A stretch of 64,000 nt of DNA. Origin: a virus. The notes under the pieces were generated by a model. The model saw only the letters and a program-made list of their open reading frames with translations. It ran no database searches and was not told the origin of the DNA. This document shows, one piece after another, positions 52,958-61,223 of the stretch. The DNA lies in the IMG/VR virus record IMGVR_UViG_3300008114_000040, positions 25,568-89,567 of that record; one strand, 5' to 3'. Position 1 is the first letter of the stretch. The number at the start of each line of letters is the position of its first letter. The translations under genes and the position numbers were made by a program.

Positions 52958-55857
52958 TCAAAAGCCAAACTCATTAAATCACCATCTTCATCAAATTCGT
53001 AAATTTCTTCATCATCAATTTTGTTATCAATCTTGTGTGTTTCCATTAACTTTTTGTTATGTTCAACCCTTTCTGAATCAACCAAATTAATGGTATCATC
53101 AATATACATATAATACGGATCAATACCCACCTTTTTCCAAAACGAAAGTTCCATGTCAGAAAGTGTCAACAATTCATCTAAGGTATCTTGATCTTTTTCT
53201 TTATTTGGATAACCTCTAGTTAATTCTGTTTGAGATTTTGTAAATATCGGTCTATCTTTTGGGTCCTCAATTAAAATATCCTTTCTGATGTCCGTACTAT
53301 ATACAACTAATAACGGTTCAATTCGTTTGTTAAATGCAGCCAAAATACGCGGAACATTGTACTCACCCAACATATCCGGGTTTCTCTCAATTTCCTTCTC
53401 ATCAATTAAATAACAATTCAAAATTAATTCATCTTCATATTCAATTGGGAAAGGTTTACCGTTGTTAGTTTCATACAAAAACACTTCTTCTTTTGTTGCC
53501 TTAATTTTTTTAGTTTTTTTCTGAACATCACCTTGTGATTTTTTAACACCATTGTTTACATAATAAATGGTATCACCAAGTCCTGGATTTTTACCTTCCC
53601 TTATAAGTAACTCCATATGTGCTTGTCTGGACATCAGATTCCCAGCTTTTGTTCTTTTAGTTATATGAACCTTATAGTCCTCAATAGATTGTTTAACTCT
53701 AGCTTTACTGGCGACTTTGGCTAATGGTATTTGTTTGTTGTATATCTTATCCACATATTCATAATAGAAATCCAAAAACTCACCACCCTTACCGTCAAGT
53801 AACATTCTAAGTCCTTTATCCAAAAACTCGGCAACATATGTTTGAAGTTTTTTTGACTTAATGGTATTTCCGGTAAGTTTAACTTTACCCTTATCAGTTA
53901 ATAATGCGTAGTTTTTTCTTGCAACATTAATAGTTGTTGGCCACACACCATCAATATCTAGACCCATCTCATTTCGCATAAATGTGTCGTTATATTCCGC
54001 AACATCCGCTTCAGCACCAGTATACTCCTTTCCTTTTTCAACCAACCCATTAAGTCCCTTTCCGATATAGGTATAAGTGTCCCTACCTTGAGGAGTCTCA
54101 AAGTTTACACCATCCGTATCTAAAACTAGGGGAATGTACCCTCGTTTCATAAAATACATAATCATCTGTCTAAGATATTGCCTACCGGTACACGTAATCT
54201 GTTCTCCCATGTCCATATCACCCCAGGCAAATACGTGTGGGGCCGAGAGTGACCCAAAGAATGCGTTGATGAAGATTTTGATTGGTAATTGTTTCCTGTC
54301 GTATGAAACAGAAAGTTTCGGATCCGTTTTTTTAAATTCACTTGCTAAGTTTTTATATTTTATACGTGTATCACGAAAGTACTTTAACATACTTTTCATG
54401 GCACCCATTACGTCACATTTTGGAAATACGTCGTGAACCAACTGAATGGAAGGATATAGGGATGAGTAGTCAAGTTTCAATACGTTTTTTGAGTAACCCA
54501 CCTGTAGTAACCTTGAAAGTCCTCCGGTGAATTTTCTTTTTGGTAATTTTCTTGGGATTGCCAAATTGTGTTTGTATGACCACGCACACATAATCATTTT
54601 CCATAAAGTGGCGGTACCCATCGTGGATAACCTCTCATATGTTGTTGGTACTAGTTTTGAAAGTAAGAAATTCGCTTGATTGAATTGTTCATCCACAACC
54701 ATCGTTTCATAAAGGTCATCGTCAAGATATTGTTCAATAATTTCAGATCCGGATATCTTTTTGTATACATCATCCCTCCTTGAACAAATTTCATCTATTT
54801 TTAAATCAATGCCGACCCTTTTGTAGTTCCCATTTTCTTTATTCATCCAATAGTTATCATTCTCAAAATAAATTTTTCCGATTTTATCACCCTCAACATA
54901 TACCCGGTTTTCTTTTTCGGCTTCAATAAATTTAGTTATGTATTTCAATGACCAACTTTTAATATCGGAGTTAATTGCTTGTGCTCTCCTTACCGCATGC
55001 GCAATATCAACAATGTTATACCCCCACATTTGGGTTTGCGTGTAGGGTTCCATTTCATTTGCCAACTTTAATAATCCTTCTTTTTGTTTTAAAGAGTAAT
55101 CCGGATTAAGGGTTTTACTAATCTTTTTGATATTTAATTTTAAAATTTCAGCTCGTTTTAAAATAAATGGGAAGTCAAAGAAAGCGGAGTTATACCCACC
55201 AATTAAGGATGGTTTTAATTTATCAATTGTGTCAAAAAATTCCACAATCATCTTTCTTTCTTCTTCTTCGTTTTGGGCCGATAAAAGTTTCAAAAATCCA
55301 CGGTTGTCCTTCATACCAATAAGGAATATCTTACTGGTTTTTGGATCCAAACCCGTGGTCTCAATATCAAATACAAACCGGTGAATTTCATCATATTCAT
55401 CAAAACCCTTAAATAATCTTTTGTTTCTTTGAATCAAGTATTGTTCAACTGGTGAAAGGATTGAAATAAAATCAGAGTTATCCCTACCCCACGGGTCAAG
55501 TCCACCACCCTTAAAAAAGTTTACTAGGTTTGAATATGATTTTGTTGTTTTAACAATATATGTAAGTCCGGTTTTTAATCGTTCATCACCGCGATGTTCC
55601 AATTTTTCAATAATAATTCCGTTCTCGGACATTGCCTTCTTTTGGAAGTCCTTATTACCTTTATAGAAATTTTTGGTACGTAAATCACCAACCCAGGCAA
55701 ATGGAATAAATGTATCCATTCTCAAAAGTTTACCTTTGATTGGATCTTGGATTACCTTAAAAATTTTGTCGGTTTTGTAGTCGTACTCTAGTGCTACTAT
55801 GTATTTTTCGTCGTCCTCGCCGTGTAGGAAACGTTCAATTTCTTCTTGTGGAACCAT
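52954..55857 (-). CDS. 43: DNA polymerase, family B, T4 gp43-like
   Basis: 967 aa (T4 gp43 is 898 aa). The proofreading exonuclease has Exo I FVFDIETTGLDP (Asp164, Glu166), Exo II GYNSAFFDFPFI and Exo III EQYLDDDLYET. The polymerase has motif A KLDYSSLYPSIQ (Asp463), motif B KQLPIKIFINAFFGSL and motif C VLDTDGVNF (Asp580, Asp582). All catalytic acids are present and there is no intein. It replicates the phage genome with the gp41-like helicase and gp32 in this window. It lies alone on the minus strand; no TATTTAT box is seen upstream, so it probably uses an early-type promoter. Confidence 0.95.
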   Translation of the reverse strand: MVPQEEIERFLHGEDDEKYIVALEYDYKTDKIFKVIQDPIKGKLLRMDTFIPFAWVGDLRTKNFYKGNKDFQKKAMSENGIIIEKLEHRGDERLKTGLTYIVKTTKSYSNLVNFFKGGGLDPWGRDNSDFISILSPVEQYLIQRNKRLFKGFDEYDEIHRFVFDIETTGLDPKTSKIFLIGMKDNRGFLKLLSAQNEEEERKMIVEFFDTIDKLKPSLIGGYNSAFFDFPFILKRAEILKLNIKKISKTLNPDYSLKQKEGLLKLANEMEPYTQTQMWGYNIVDIAHAVRRAQAINSDIKSWSLKYITKFIEAEKENRVYVEGDKIGKIYFENDNYWMNKENGNYKRVGIDLKIDEICSRRDDVYKKISGSEIIEQYLDDDLYETMVVDEQFNQANFLLSKLVPTTYERLSTMGTATLWKMIMCAWSYKHNLAIPRKLPKRKFTGGLSRLLQVGYSKNVLKLDYSSLYPSIQLVHDVFPKCDVMGAMKSMLKYFRDTRIKYKNLASEFKKTDPKLSVSYDRKQLPIKIFINAFFGSLSAPHVFAWGDMDMGEQITCTGRQYLRQMIMYFMKRGYIPLVLDTDGVNFETPQGRDTYTYIGKGLNGLVEKGKEYTGAEADVAEYNDTFMRNEMGLDIDGVWPTTINVARKNYALLTDKGKVKLTGNTIKSKKLQTYVAEFLDKGLRMLLDGKGGEFLDFYYEYVDKIYNKQIPLAKVASKARVKQSIEDYKVHITKRTKAGNLMSRQAHMELLIREGKNPGLGDTIYYVNNGVKKSQGDVQKKTKKIKATKEEVFLYETNNGKPFPIEYEDELILNCYLIDEKEIERNPDMLGEYNVPRILAAFNKRIEPLLVVYSTDIRKDILIEDPKDRPIFTKSQTELTRGYPNKEKDQDTLDELLTLSDMELSFWKKVGIDPYYMYIDDTINLVDSERVEHNKKLMETHKIDNKIDDEEIYEFDEDGDLMSLAFD

Positions 55858-55946
55858 ATATAATCTATTTTAAATTTGGGTTATTATGCTCAAAAACTAA
55901 GTTTTGATTTCCCTTTAACTTAAAAATAGAATTAATTTTCGGTTTG

Positions 55947-56300
55947 TCAAATGATATTTATGTAAAGATTTTCACCGATTGGTACAATCAAATCACCGGT
56001 TTCAAGTTCGGCAAAAAATTCACCCACAAACCTACCCTTCTTACTTGTGTCCTTTCCGGACCATTTATAAAACACATAATATTCTCTGGGTGAATCAATG
56101 TTGTTTCTTATTTTTTCTGTAACATATGCAGGTTTCATAAATATTTTTTGAATTCCGTCATCTTCACTTCTCATTGAGAATTTAATGTTGGCGTTTACTA
56201 GTTCATCATAAAACAACTTATCTGAGTCAGTTCTACCGTCTCTTACCACATCCATAAGTAATATGGGTAAATTACTATTTTGTTTGATAAAAAAATCCAT
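55947..56300 (-). CDS. Hypothetical protein (117 aa)
   Basis: Starts MDFFIKQNSNLPILLMDVVR and is beta-rich, with REYYVFYKWSGKDTSKKGRF and a C-terminal LIVPIGENLYINII. The pattern of an N-terminal FFIKQNSxLPxL and a VPI...LYINI end looks like a small virion protein fold, but no family is recognised. A TATTTAT box is 5 nt upstream and supports the start. The 89-nt gap to the polymerase gene holds no visible hairpin. Confidence 0.6.
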   Translation of the reverse strand: MDFFIKQNSNLPILLMDVVRDGRTDSDKLFYDELVNANIKFSMRSEDDGIQKIFMKPAYVTEKIRNNIDSPREYYVFYKWSGKDTSKKGRFVGEFFAELETGDLIVPIGENLYINII

Positions 56301-56305
56301 TAACT

Positions 56306-56312
56306 ATAAATA
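56306..56312 (-). promoter_or_regulatory. TATTTAT start-site box, 5 nt upstream of the 117-aa gene
   Basis: The coding strand reads AACTATTTATAGTTAATGG, immediately after the stop of the 127-aa membrane-protein gene. Confidence 0.4.
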
Positions 56313-56314
56313 GT

Positions 56315-56698
56315 TCAATCCTCAAATAATCTAAAAAATAGAGTAAAAGATAATCCAAAAATAATTCTGGCAATTATTACATATAAAAGACAATTGGTTT
56401 GAGATATACAATGTGTGAACAAAAAATAGATTCCGGAAAAAATAAATAGGGTTCTTAATAGTTTGAACAAATGCCAAGCATCTGTAAAACCAACAAGTAA
56501 TGATTTTGACAAGAAAAATTTCTCACCTTTTAGTGGGTCACTATCTTTATATTTATTTTTCCAGGAAAGTTGTGGATTCCAAAAAAGTTGGTTTTTTAGA
56601 TTTTTGAATATGGATAAGTCATAATGAAATTGTAATTTATCCATCGCCGCTTCACTCACTCCTGCTAAAACAAATAACACAAACCCTAGATATTCCAT
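56315..56698 (-). CDS. Hypothetical membrane protein (127 aa)
   Basis: Starts MEYLGFVLFVLAGVSEAAMD (hydrophobic N-terminal helix). A polar middle with WNPQLSWKNKYKDSDPL is followed by LVGFTDAWHLFKLLRTLFIF and a second hydrophobic pair at the C-terminus (LLYVIIARIIFGLSFTLFF). About three membrane passes are likely. The FWNP...WKNKY and DAWHLF patterns look conserved but I know no function. The start shares the last base of the next gene's stop (overlap 1 nt at 56698). Confidence 0.65.
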   Translation of the reverse strand: MEYLGFVLFVLAGVSEAAMDKLQFHYDLSIFKNLKNQLFWNPQLSWKNKYKDSDPLKGEKFFLSKSLLVGFTDAWHLFKLLRTLFIFSGIYFLFTHCISQTNCLLYVIIARIIFGLSFTLFFRLFED

Positions 56699-56889
56699 CA
56701 GTTATTTTTAATGTATTTAAGGTACCAAACAAGTGATCCGACAAAACCACCATAAATAGCGACAAATGAACCGATTAGTGGATATAATTCATCCAAGTAC
56801 CCATCTTTAATCCAAAATGGATAAAGTACGGAACAAACACCCAAAAAAACAACTGGAAGTAAGTGGAATATATGTTTTACTATTTTCAT
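56698..56889 (-). CDS. Small membrane protein (63 aa)
   Basis: Starts MKIVKHIFHLLPVVFLGVCS and contains a second hydrophobic stretch (YPLIGSFVAIYGGFVGSLVW), so two membrane passes are expected. An upstream in-frame ATG at 56919 exists, but that codon lies beyond the TATTTAT box at 56905-56911. The start at 56889, 15 nt after the box, is therefore preferred. It is coupled to the 127-aa membrane protein by a 1-nt overlap. Holin- or accessory-like functions cannot be decided. Confidence 0.6.
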   Translation of the reverse strand: MKIVKHIFHLLPVVFLGVCSVLYPFWIKDGYLDELYPLIGSFVAIYGGFVGSLVWYLKYIKNN

Positions 56890-56904
56890 AACTATTATTT
56901 TAAT

Positions 56905-56911
56905 ATAAATA
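56905..56911 (-). promoter_or_regulatory. TATTTAT start-site box, 15 nt upstream of the 63-aa gene
   Basis: The coding strand reads CTATTTATATTAAAATAATAG. It decides the start of the 63-aa gene and shares a divergent gap with a plus-strand copy at 56923. Confidence 0.5.
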
Positions 56912-56922
56912 GTTTCCAAAAA

Positions 56923-56929
56923 TATTTAT
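56923..56929 (+). promoter_or_regulatory. TATTTAT start-site box, 6 nt upstream of the J-domain gene
   Basis: Plus strand reads AAATATTTATCATTAAATGAG. Two boxes in opposite orientations within 25 nt point to the two divergent genes, which shows the box is directional. Confidence 0.5.
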
Positions 56930-56935
56930 CATTAA

Positions 56936-57523
56936 ATGAGCGACAAATTAGAGAAATTAAAACTGAACAAACTTATTCAAGAGTACAATTATTTGATGAT
57001 AGATTTTGAATATAAAATGGAGGTTGTTGAAGAATATCGGCAACCATTTATGAATGATGTTGCCGAAAAAAGAAAAACCGAGGAACCAAAACCACCACCA
57101 CCTCCCCCACCAATTAATGAGAACAAAAACGAAGAACCGAAAAAAAAAGATCCGAAAATAAAAGATGAGGTTTTGGATGATGAAACAAAAGGTAAAATCA
57201 AAAAGATATTTCGTGACATTGTTAAAAAATCACATCCAGATAAAATTGGTTCTGATGAACATTTGGAAATTTATATTTCGGCAAAAGACGCATATGAGGA
57301 TAATGACCTAATGGAACTGTATAGAATTTGTGGAAAATTGGGTATTTCTGTTGATCCGGAAGTTCAAGATATGTTATTGCTTGAGGAATTAATTGAAATG
57401 AAACGACAAGAAATTAAAAATCTTGAATCATCATTTATTTGGTCGTGGATTAAAACCGAAACACAAGAACAAAAAGACGGATTGGTTAATCAGTTTATTA
57501 AAACACATCATCAGAAATTCTAA
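56936..57523 (+). CDS. J-domain (DnaJ-like) protein with poly-proline segment
   Basis: 195 aa. The N-terminal helical part is followed by a run of seven prolines (53-59). Residues about 80-135 form a J-domain-like unit: helix KGKIKKIFRDIVKKS, the HPD motif at 100-102 (SHPDKIGS), then helix EIYISAKDAYEDNDLMELYR. HPD is the tripeptide that stimulates Hsp70 ATPase. The C-terminal third is helical and Glu/Lys-rich. It could recruit host DnaK for virion assembly or replication. It converges with the methyltransferase gene with a 1-nt gap. Confidence 0.75.
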   Translation: MSDKLEKLKLNKLIQEYNYLMIDFEYKMEVVEEYRQPFMNDVAEKRKTEEPKPPPPPPPINENKNEEPKKKDPKIKDEVLDDETKGKIKKIFRDIVKKSHPDKIGSDEHLEIYISAKDAYEDNDLMELYRICGKLGISVDPEVQDMLLLEELIEMKRQEIKNLESSFIWSWIKTETQEQKDGLVNQFIKTHHQKF

Positions 57524-57524
57524 A

Positions 57525-58115
57525 TCATTTAATAAAATACCAGCTTGAGAATAATTCTGGAGTAAAATTAATTTTCACATCATATTTTTTGATTATTTCA
57601 TCAATTGCTGTATTAACTCCGAAATTACCCAAAAAGTTATCACCAGAATAAATTGCCTTATCTTTGTTGTTGTCAAGAAATTTTCCGTCGTACCAATGAA
57701 TCATCATATAATCGTGTCCGGCAATTAATCCACCTTTTTTAACTTTTGGAAACCAGTTATTAAAATCGGTCATAAAACCATCATATGAATGGTTGGCATC
57801 CAAATATACAAAATCCAAACTATCATCTGAAAATAACTTGCAAGCCACTTCTGAAGGCATTCGCATCATATGTGCCCTATCGGCAAATTTTGATATGTTT
57901 TTTATACAGTCAACAATAACACCCGAATCTTCATCGTTGTTATTTGTGTCAATATAATCGTCAATTTTTCTCCACACATCAACCATAAACAACGTACCAT
58001 CCTTCCATCTGGACAAAAGTGCTTTTGAAAATTCACCTCTTAACGTTCCAACCTCAACACCTTTTTTGTAGTTGTTTCTTACCAAAATATCTGAAATTAT
58101 ATCTTCCCTTCTCAT
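57525..58115 (-). CDS. Class I SAM-dependent methyltransferase, family 24-like
   Basis: 196 aa. The SAM-binding motif I is KGVEVGTLRGEFSKALLSRW, followed by LFMVDVWRK (motif II) and the acidic LDFVYLDANHSYDGF (motif IV-like), then GGLIAGHDYM. This pattern is typical of small methyltransferases associated with glycan or sugar modification. It overlaps the GT8 gene by 4 nt (58112-58115), so the two are probably one operon. The likely role is methylation of a sugar or glycan in the surface-modification region; the acceptor is unknown. Confidence 0.8.
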   Translation of the reverse strand: MRREDIISDILVRNNYKKGVEVGTLRGEFSKALLSRWKDGTLFMVDVWRKIDDYIDTNNNDEDSGVIVDCIKNISKFADRAHMMRMPSEVACKLFSDDSLDFVYLDANHSYDGFMTDFNNWFPKVKKGGLIAGHDYMMIHWYDGKFLDNNKDKAIYSGDNFLGNFGVNTAIDEIIKKYDVKINFTPELFSSWYFIK

Positions 58116-58852
58116 AATTTTAATTTTAAAACTTTAGAATAATATTCAAACCAATAACGTTCTTGCCACAATGTACCTTCTTCCAAATACACTGGTGGTT
58201 TGTTCTGCCAAGGTTTTTTAACAACATAATGTAATATCTTAACATATTTTGGCAAACCCAAATTTTTAAAAATTCCTTTATTGTAAATTTTCAAAAAGTT
58301 ATAGGAAATCGGAATATCGGTTATAACATCCAAAAAATAGTTATTGATTATGTCCTGATCCAAATGTTCGGTAATTCCGTACAATTCGGTTAATTTAATT
58401 AAGTCTGTTGTTATTTTTGTATTTAAATATTTTTTATTTATAACCATAACACCGGTATTGTGTTGATCAATAAATAATTCTCTAACCGCACCAAAATCGT
58501 CCTTGAAATCAATTAAATAATCAATATTACCCAAAATAAGGGTGTCAGAATCTAAAAATATAATTTTATCAAAATCCACCATTGAAAAAAGTTCAAACTT
58601 GGTATAATCACCAAAGGCCATTCGTTCTTTTTTCATCTCATTTATTTTCTCATATTTTGATTCATCATATCTTTTTAATGAGATATTATCATAAATTTTT
58701 CTTGACGTGATTAAATCTTCGTCCGTCAAATCATTTGATATAATAACAAAAGGAAAATTTTCATTCTCAATTCTTGGGTTATTTTCAATAAGTGATTTTA
58801 ACATCACTTCAAACCCAACTAAATAATTTTTATCGCAATTTGTAACAAACAT
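58112..58852 (-). CDS. Glycosyltransferase family 8-like protein
   Basis: 246 aa, the length of a single GT-A domain. It begins MFVTNCDKNYLVGFEVMLKS (the GT8 start with a nucleotide-sugar pocket). The metal-binding DxD motif is in KIIFLDSDTLILGNIDYLI. Downstream NTGVMVINKKYL and HLDQDIINNYFL match the GT8 acceptor-site helix and the H-x-x-D-Q-D-type ligand, and KILHYVVKKPWQ gives the C-terminal ligand His. It would transfer a hexose from a UDP-sugar. It is the first gene of a two-gene operon with the methyltransferase and diverges from the sulfotransferase gene. Confidence 0.85.
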   Translation of the reverse strand: MFVTNCDKNYLVGFEVMLKSLIENNPRIENENFPFVIISNDLTDEDLITSRKIYDNISLKRYDESKYEKINEMKKERMAFGDYTKFELFSMVDFDKIIFLDSDTLILGNIDYLIDFKDDFGAVRELFIDQHNTGVMVINKKYLNTKITTDLIKLTELYGITEHLDQDIINNYFLDVITDIPISYNFLKIYNKGIFKNLGLPKYVKILHYVVKKPWQNKPPVYLEEGTLWQERYWFEYYSKVLKLKL

Positions 58853-58943
58853 ATGATAATTCTAAAATAACAAATTATTTTTTAAATGGTTGAGGGTTTA
58901 AAAAAACAAATTATTTTGTTATCATTCATTTAAAAAACAAGTT
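58853..58943. promoter_or_regulatory. Divergent control region with direct and inverted AT-rich repeats
   Basis: 91 nt between the GT8 and sulfotransferase genes. The element AACAAATTATTTT occurs twice, around 58868 and 58906, on the plus strand; the second copy continues to GTTAT, forming an imperfect inverted repeat. No TATTTAT box is seen. This may hold operators and promoters for the sulfation operon, which would be regulated differently from the box-bearing genes. Confidence 0.35.
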
Positions 58944-59765
58944 ATGGTAAAAAAGATATTTTTTCAAAGTTCATTACCCAGGGCCGGGTCAACATTATTT
59001 CAAAATGTTATTTCACAAAATCCAGAATTTTATGCGACTCCAACTTCTGGAGTACTGGAATTAATTTACGCATCAAGAGGAAACTATACCAATTCACCTG
59101 AGTTCAAAGCTCAAGATGGTGAATTAATGAAAAAAGGATTTTTGTCCTTTTGTAAAAACGGTGTTGAAGGGTTTTTTAATGGTATCACTGATAAACCTTA
59201 TGTGGTTGATAAAAGTAGAGGTTGGGGAGTCCATTATAATTGGTTAAATTCATTTTATCCGAACGCAAAAGTCGTATGTATGGTAAGAGACCTAAGAGGC
59301 ATTTTTGCTTCAATGGAGAAGAACTATAGAAAAAATATGCACCTTGATAGTGGCATTGTTAATCATTCACAAATGAAGGGAACCACAACAGAAAAAAGGA
59401 TTGATATTTGGTCAAGTTCCCAACCAGTTGGACTTGCAATTGAAAGGTTGTACCAAATTTTAAAGGAGGGTAACGGAAGAAATATGTTATTTATTCGTTT
59501 TGAGGACTTTTGTTTGGACCCAAAAACACAAATGGAAAGAGTATATAACTATTTTGAATTACCTTATTATGAAGGACATGATTTTGATAACGTAGCTCAA
59601 GTAACAAAAGAAGATGATTCAGTATATGGTATTTATGGTGATCACGTAATAAAACAAAAAATTGAACCACAAAAATTGGATTATAAAGAAGTTTTGGGTA
59701 TCAATGTATGTAGTAATATAAAAAGTAAATATAAGTGGTTCTACGATGAATTCAGATACAACTAA
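58944..59765 (+). CDS. Sulfotransferase family protein
   Basis: 273 aa. The 5'-phosphosulfate-binding loop is FFQSSLPRAGSTLFQNVI, and the 3'-phosphate-binding region is KVVCMVRDLRGIFASMEKNY (Arg and Ser positions conserved in the family). The motif LFIRFEDFCLDPKTQMERVY follows, typical of sulfotransferases acting on glycans or proteins. It would move sulfate from PAPS to a hydroxyl or amine. The 3' end overlaps the APS-kinase gene by 20 nt, the enzyme that makes PAPS, so the two form a pathway. There is no signal peptide, so the acceptor is cytoplasmic. Confidence 0.88.
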   Translation: MVKKIFFQSSLPRAGSTLFQNVISQNPEFYATPTSGVLELIYASRGNYTNSPEFKAQDGELMKKGFLSFCKNGVEGFFNGITDKPYVVDKSRGWGVHYNWLNSFYPNAKVVCMVRDLRGIFASMEKNYRKNMHLDSGIVNHSQMKGTTTEKRIDIWSSSQPVGLAIERLYQILKEGNGRNMLFIRFEDFCLDPKTQMERVYNYFELPYYEGHDFDNVAQVTKEDDSVYGIYGDHVIKQKIEPQKLDYKEVLGINVCSNIKSKYKWFYDEFRYN

Positions 59766-60795
59766 AAACAATCTAACAAAACACGAACAAGTTGTTACAA
59801 AACTTGAAAGACAAAATCTTTTAAAACAAAAGTCACCAGTGATTTGGTTAACTGGCTTATCGGGGTCAGGAAAATCAACCATCGCAAATGAACTAGCAAG
59901 GCAATTATTTGAAATGGGTAAATTATCGTACATTTTGGATGGTGATAATATTAGACTTGGACTTAATAAAGATTTAGGATTTTCTGATGATGACAGAAAA
60001 GAGAACATTAGAAGGATTGCCGAAACTGCAAAACTTTTTTCAGACGCCGGTGTTATCACAATAACGGCATTTATTTCACCATTTATTAATGATAGGGAGT
60101 TAGCTAAAGAAATAATTGGTGAAAGTGATTTTTTTGAAATATTTGTTGATAGTTCATTGGAATTATGTGAAACAAGGGACCCAAAAGGGTTGTACAAAAA
60201 AGCAAGAACGGGTGAAATTAAAATGTTTACCGGGATTGACTCACCTTATGAAAAACCAATAAATCCTTTTATGGTGTTAAAAACCGAAAATACAACACCG
60301 GAAGACTTGGCGAAAAAAATAATAAAAAAAATAACATTTTATTTTTTGTGGGAAAAAATCAATCACGGGGGTGAACCAACAAATAATAAAGATAAAAAAT
60401 ATGCAATTTTTATAGGCCGTTTTCAACCTCCGCATTTGGGTCATTTTCAGTTAATTGAACAAAAGTTAAACGAAGGGGTCCCCGCACTTATTATGGTAAG
60501 AGACATTGAACCGGACGAAAAAAATCCATTTACAACTGAACAAACAATCAATATGGTTGAAAAATATCACCATTCAAAAGGACACGACGTAAAAGTTATG
60601 TCAATTCCGGATATTGAATCAGTTAACTTTGGTAGGGGTGTAGGTTATGAAATTAATGAGTTTATTCCACCAAAAGATTTGGCATTTATTTCTGCAACAA
60701 AAATTAGAGAATCAATCAAAAATAGTGATGATACCTGGAGAAATATGGTTGATGAGTCAATACAAAATGATGTTATAGAATATTTAAAAGTATGA
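59746..60795 (+). CDS. cysC: Adenylyl-sulfate kinase fused to a nucleotidyltransferase (NadM-like)
   Basis: 349 aa. Residues about 30-195 form APS kinase: P-loop WLTGLSGSGKST (34-45), LDGDNIRLGL, then DDDRKENIRRIAE, FISPFINDRE and KGLYKKARTGEIKMFTGIDS. Residues about 218-349 form a second domain, IFIGRFQPPHLGHFQLIE with HxGH at 230-233 and ISATKIRESI (315-324). This is the signature of a cytidylyl/NMN adenylyltransferase rather than of ATP sulfurylase. APS kinase phosphorylates adenylyl-sulfate to PAPS, the donor for the upstream sulfotransferase. The start is inside the sulfotransferase gene (20-nt overlap). The purpose of the second domain is unclear. Confidence 0.88.
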   Translation: MNSDTTKNNLTKHEQVVTKLERQNLLKQKSPVIWLTGLSGSGKSTIANELARQLFEMGKLSYILDGDNIRLGLNKDLGFSDDDRKENIRRIAETAKLFSDAGVITITAFISPFINDRELAKEIIGESDFFEIFVDSSLELCETRDPKGLYKKARTGEIKMFTGIDSPYEKPINPFMVLKTENTTPEDLAKKIIKKITFYFLWEKINHGGEPTNNKDKKYAIFIGRFQPPHLGHFQLIEQKLNEGVPALIMVRDIEPDEKNPFTTEQTINMVEKYHHSKGHDVKVMSIPDIESVNFGRGVGYEINEFIPPKDLAFISATKIRESIKNSDDTWRNMVDESIQNDVIEYLKV

Positions 60796-61223
60796 GTCAA
60801 GAAAAAACATACCAAATAAGATACAACACACATTCAAAAGATGATAATGATAGTTGGAGGTTAATATGTGATGGTGAAGAAACGTTGGTTTCTGACATTA
60901 TTATAACATCAAAAACAAGAACAACAAAAGATTATATTGAAGATTTGGGAAACAAATATCACATTACTTGTGAAGGGGTTTTGGAGGTTAAAGATAATGT
61001 TGCTCACATTAAAACAAAAAGACCGGATAATCCGAATATTCGTCACATCTTAAAAACGATAACCTATAGATTAACAGCAACTTGTGTAACCGTATTAACC
61101 GCATATTTTTTGGGTATGTCCTTGGAAGTGTCATCATTAATCGGAATTGGAGAATTAACAATTAAACCTTTTATTTATTTTTTACACGAAAAATTATGGT
61201 TTAAATTCGGAAATTTTAAATGA
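60792..61223 (+). CDS. DUF2061 membrane protein
   Basis: 143 aa. The C-terminal half matches DUF2061: RHILKTITYRLTATCVTVLT, then AYFLGMSLEVSSLIGIGELT and a final KPFIYFLHEKLWFKFGN. Two membrane passes are likely. DUF2061 proteins are often encoded next to sulfate-assimilation genes in bacteria, which agrees with the ATGA overlap of this gene with the APS kinase (4 nt). The N-terminal half is polar, with a small beta-like region (SWRLICDGEETLVSDIIITS). It overlaps the convergent heptosyltransferase-like gene by 8 nt. Its function in the family is unknown. Confidence 0.8.
   Translation: MSQEKTYQIRYNTHSKDDNDSWRLICDGEETLVSDIIITSKTRTTKDYIEDLGNKYHITCEGVLEVKDNVAHIKTKRPDNPNIRHILKTITYRLTATCVTVLTAYFLGMSLEVSSLIGIGELTIKPFIYFLHEKLWFKFGNFK

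Noticed and set aside
56890-56919. Upstream start for the 63-aa membrane protein
   Set aside because: The TATTTAT box would lie inside the coding region; the ATG at 56889 keeps the usual box-to-start distance.
519-56929. Reading the TATTTAT boxes as ordinary T4 late promoters
   Set aside because: T4 late promoters read TATAAATA on the coding strand; here the coding strand consistently has the reverse complement orientation, often too close to the ATG for a normal leader.
59619-60197. Minus-strand 192-codon open frame opposite the sulfotransferase/APS kinase genes
   Set aside because: The opposite strand encodes two recognised enzymes with intact motifs. The antisense protein shows no family features.
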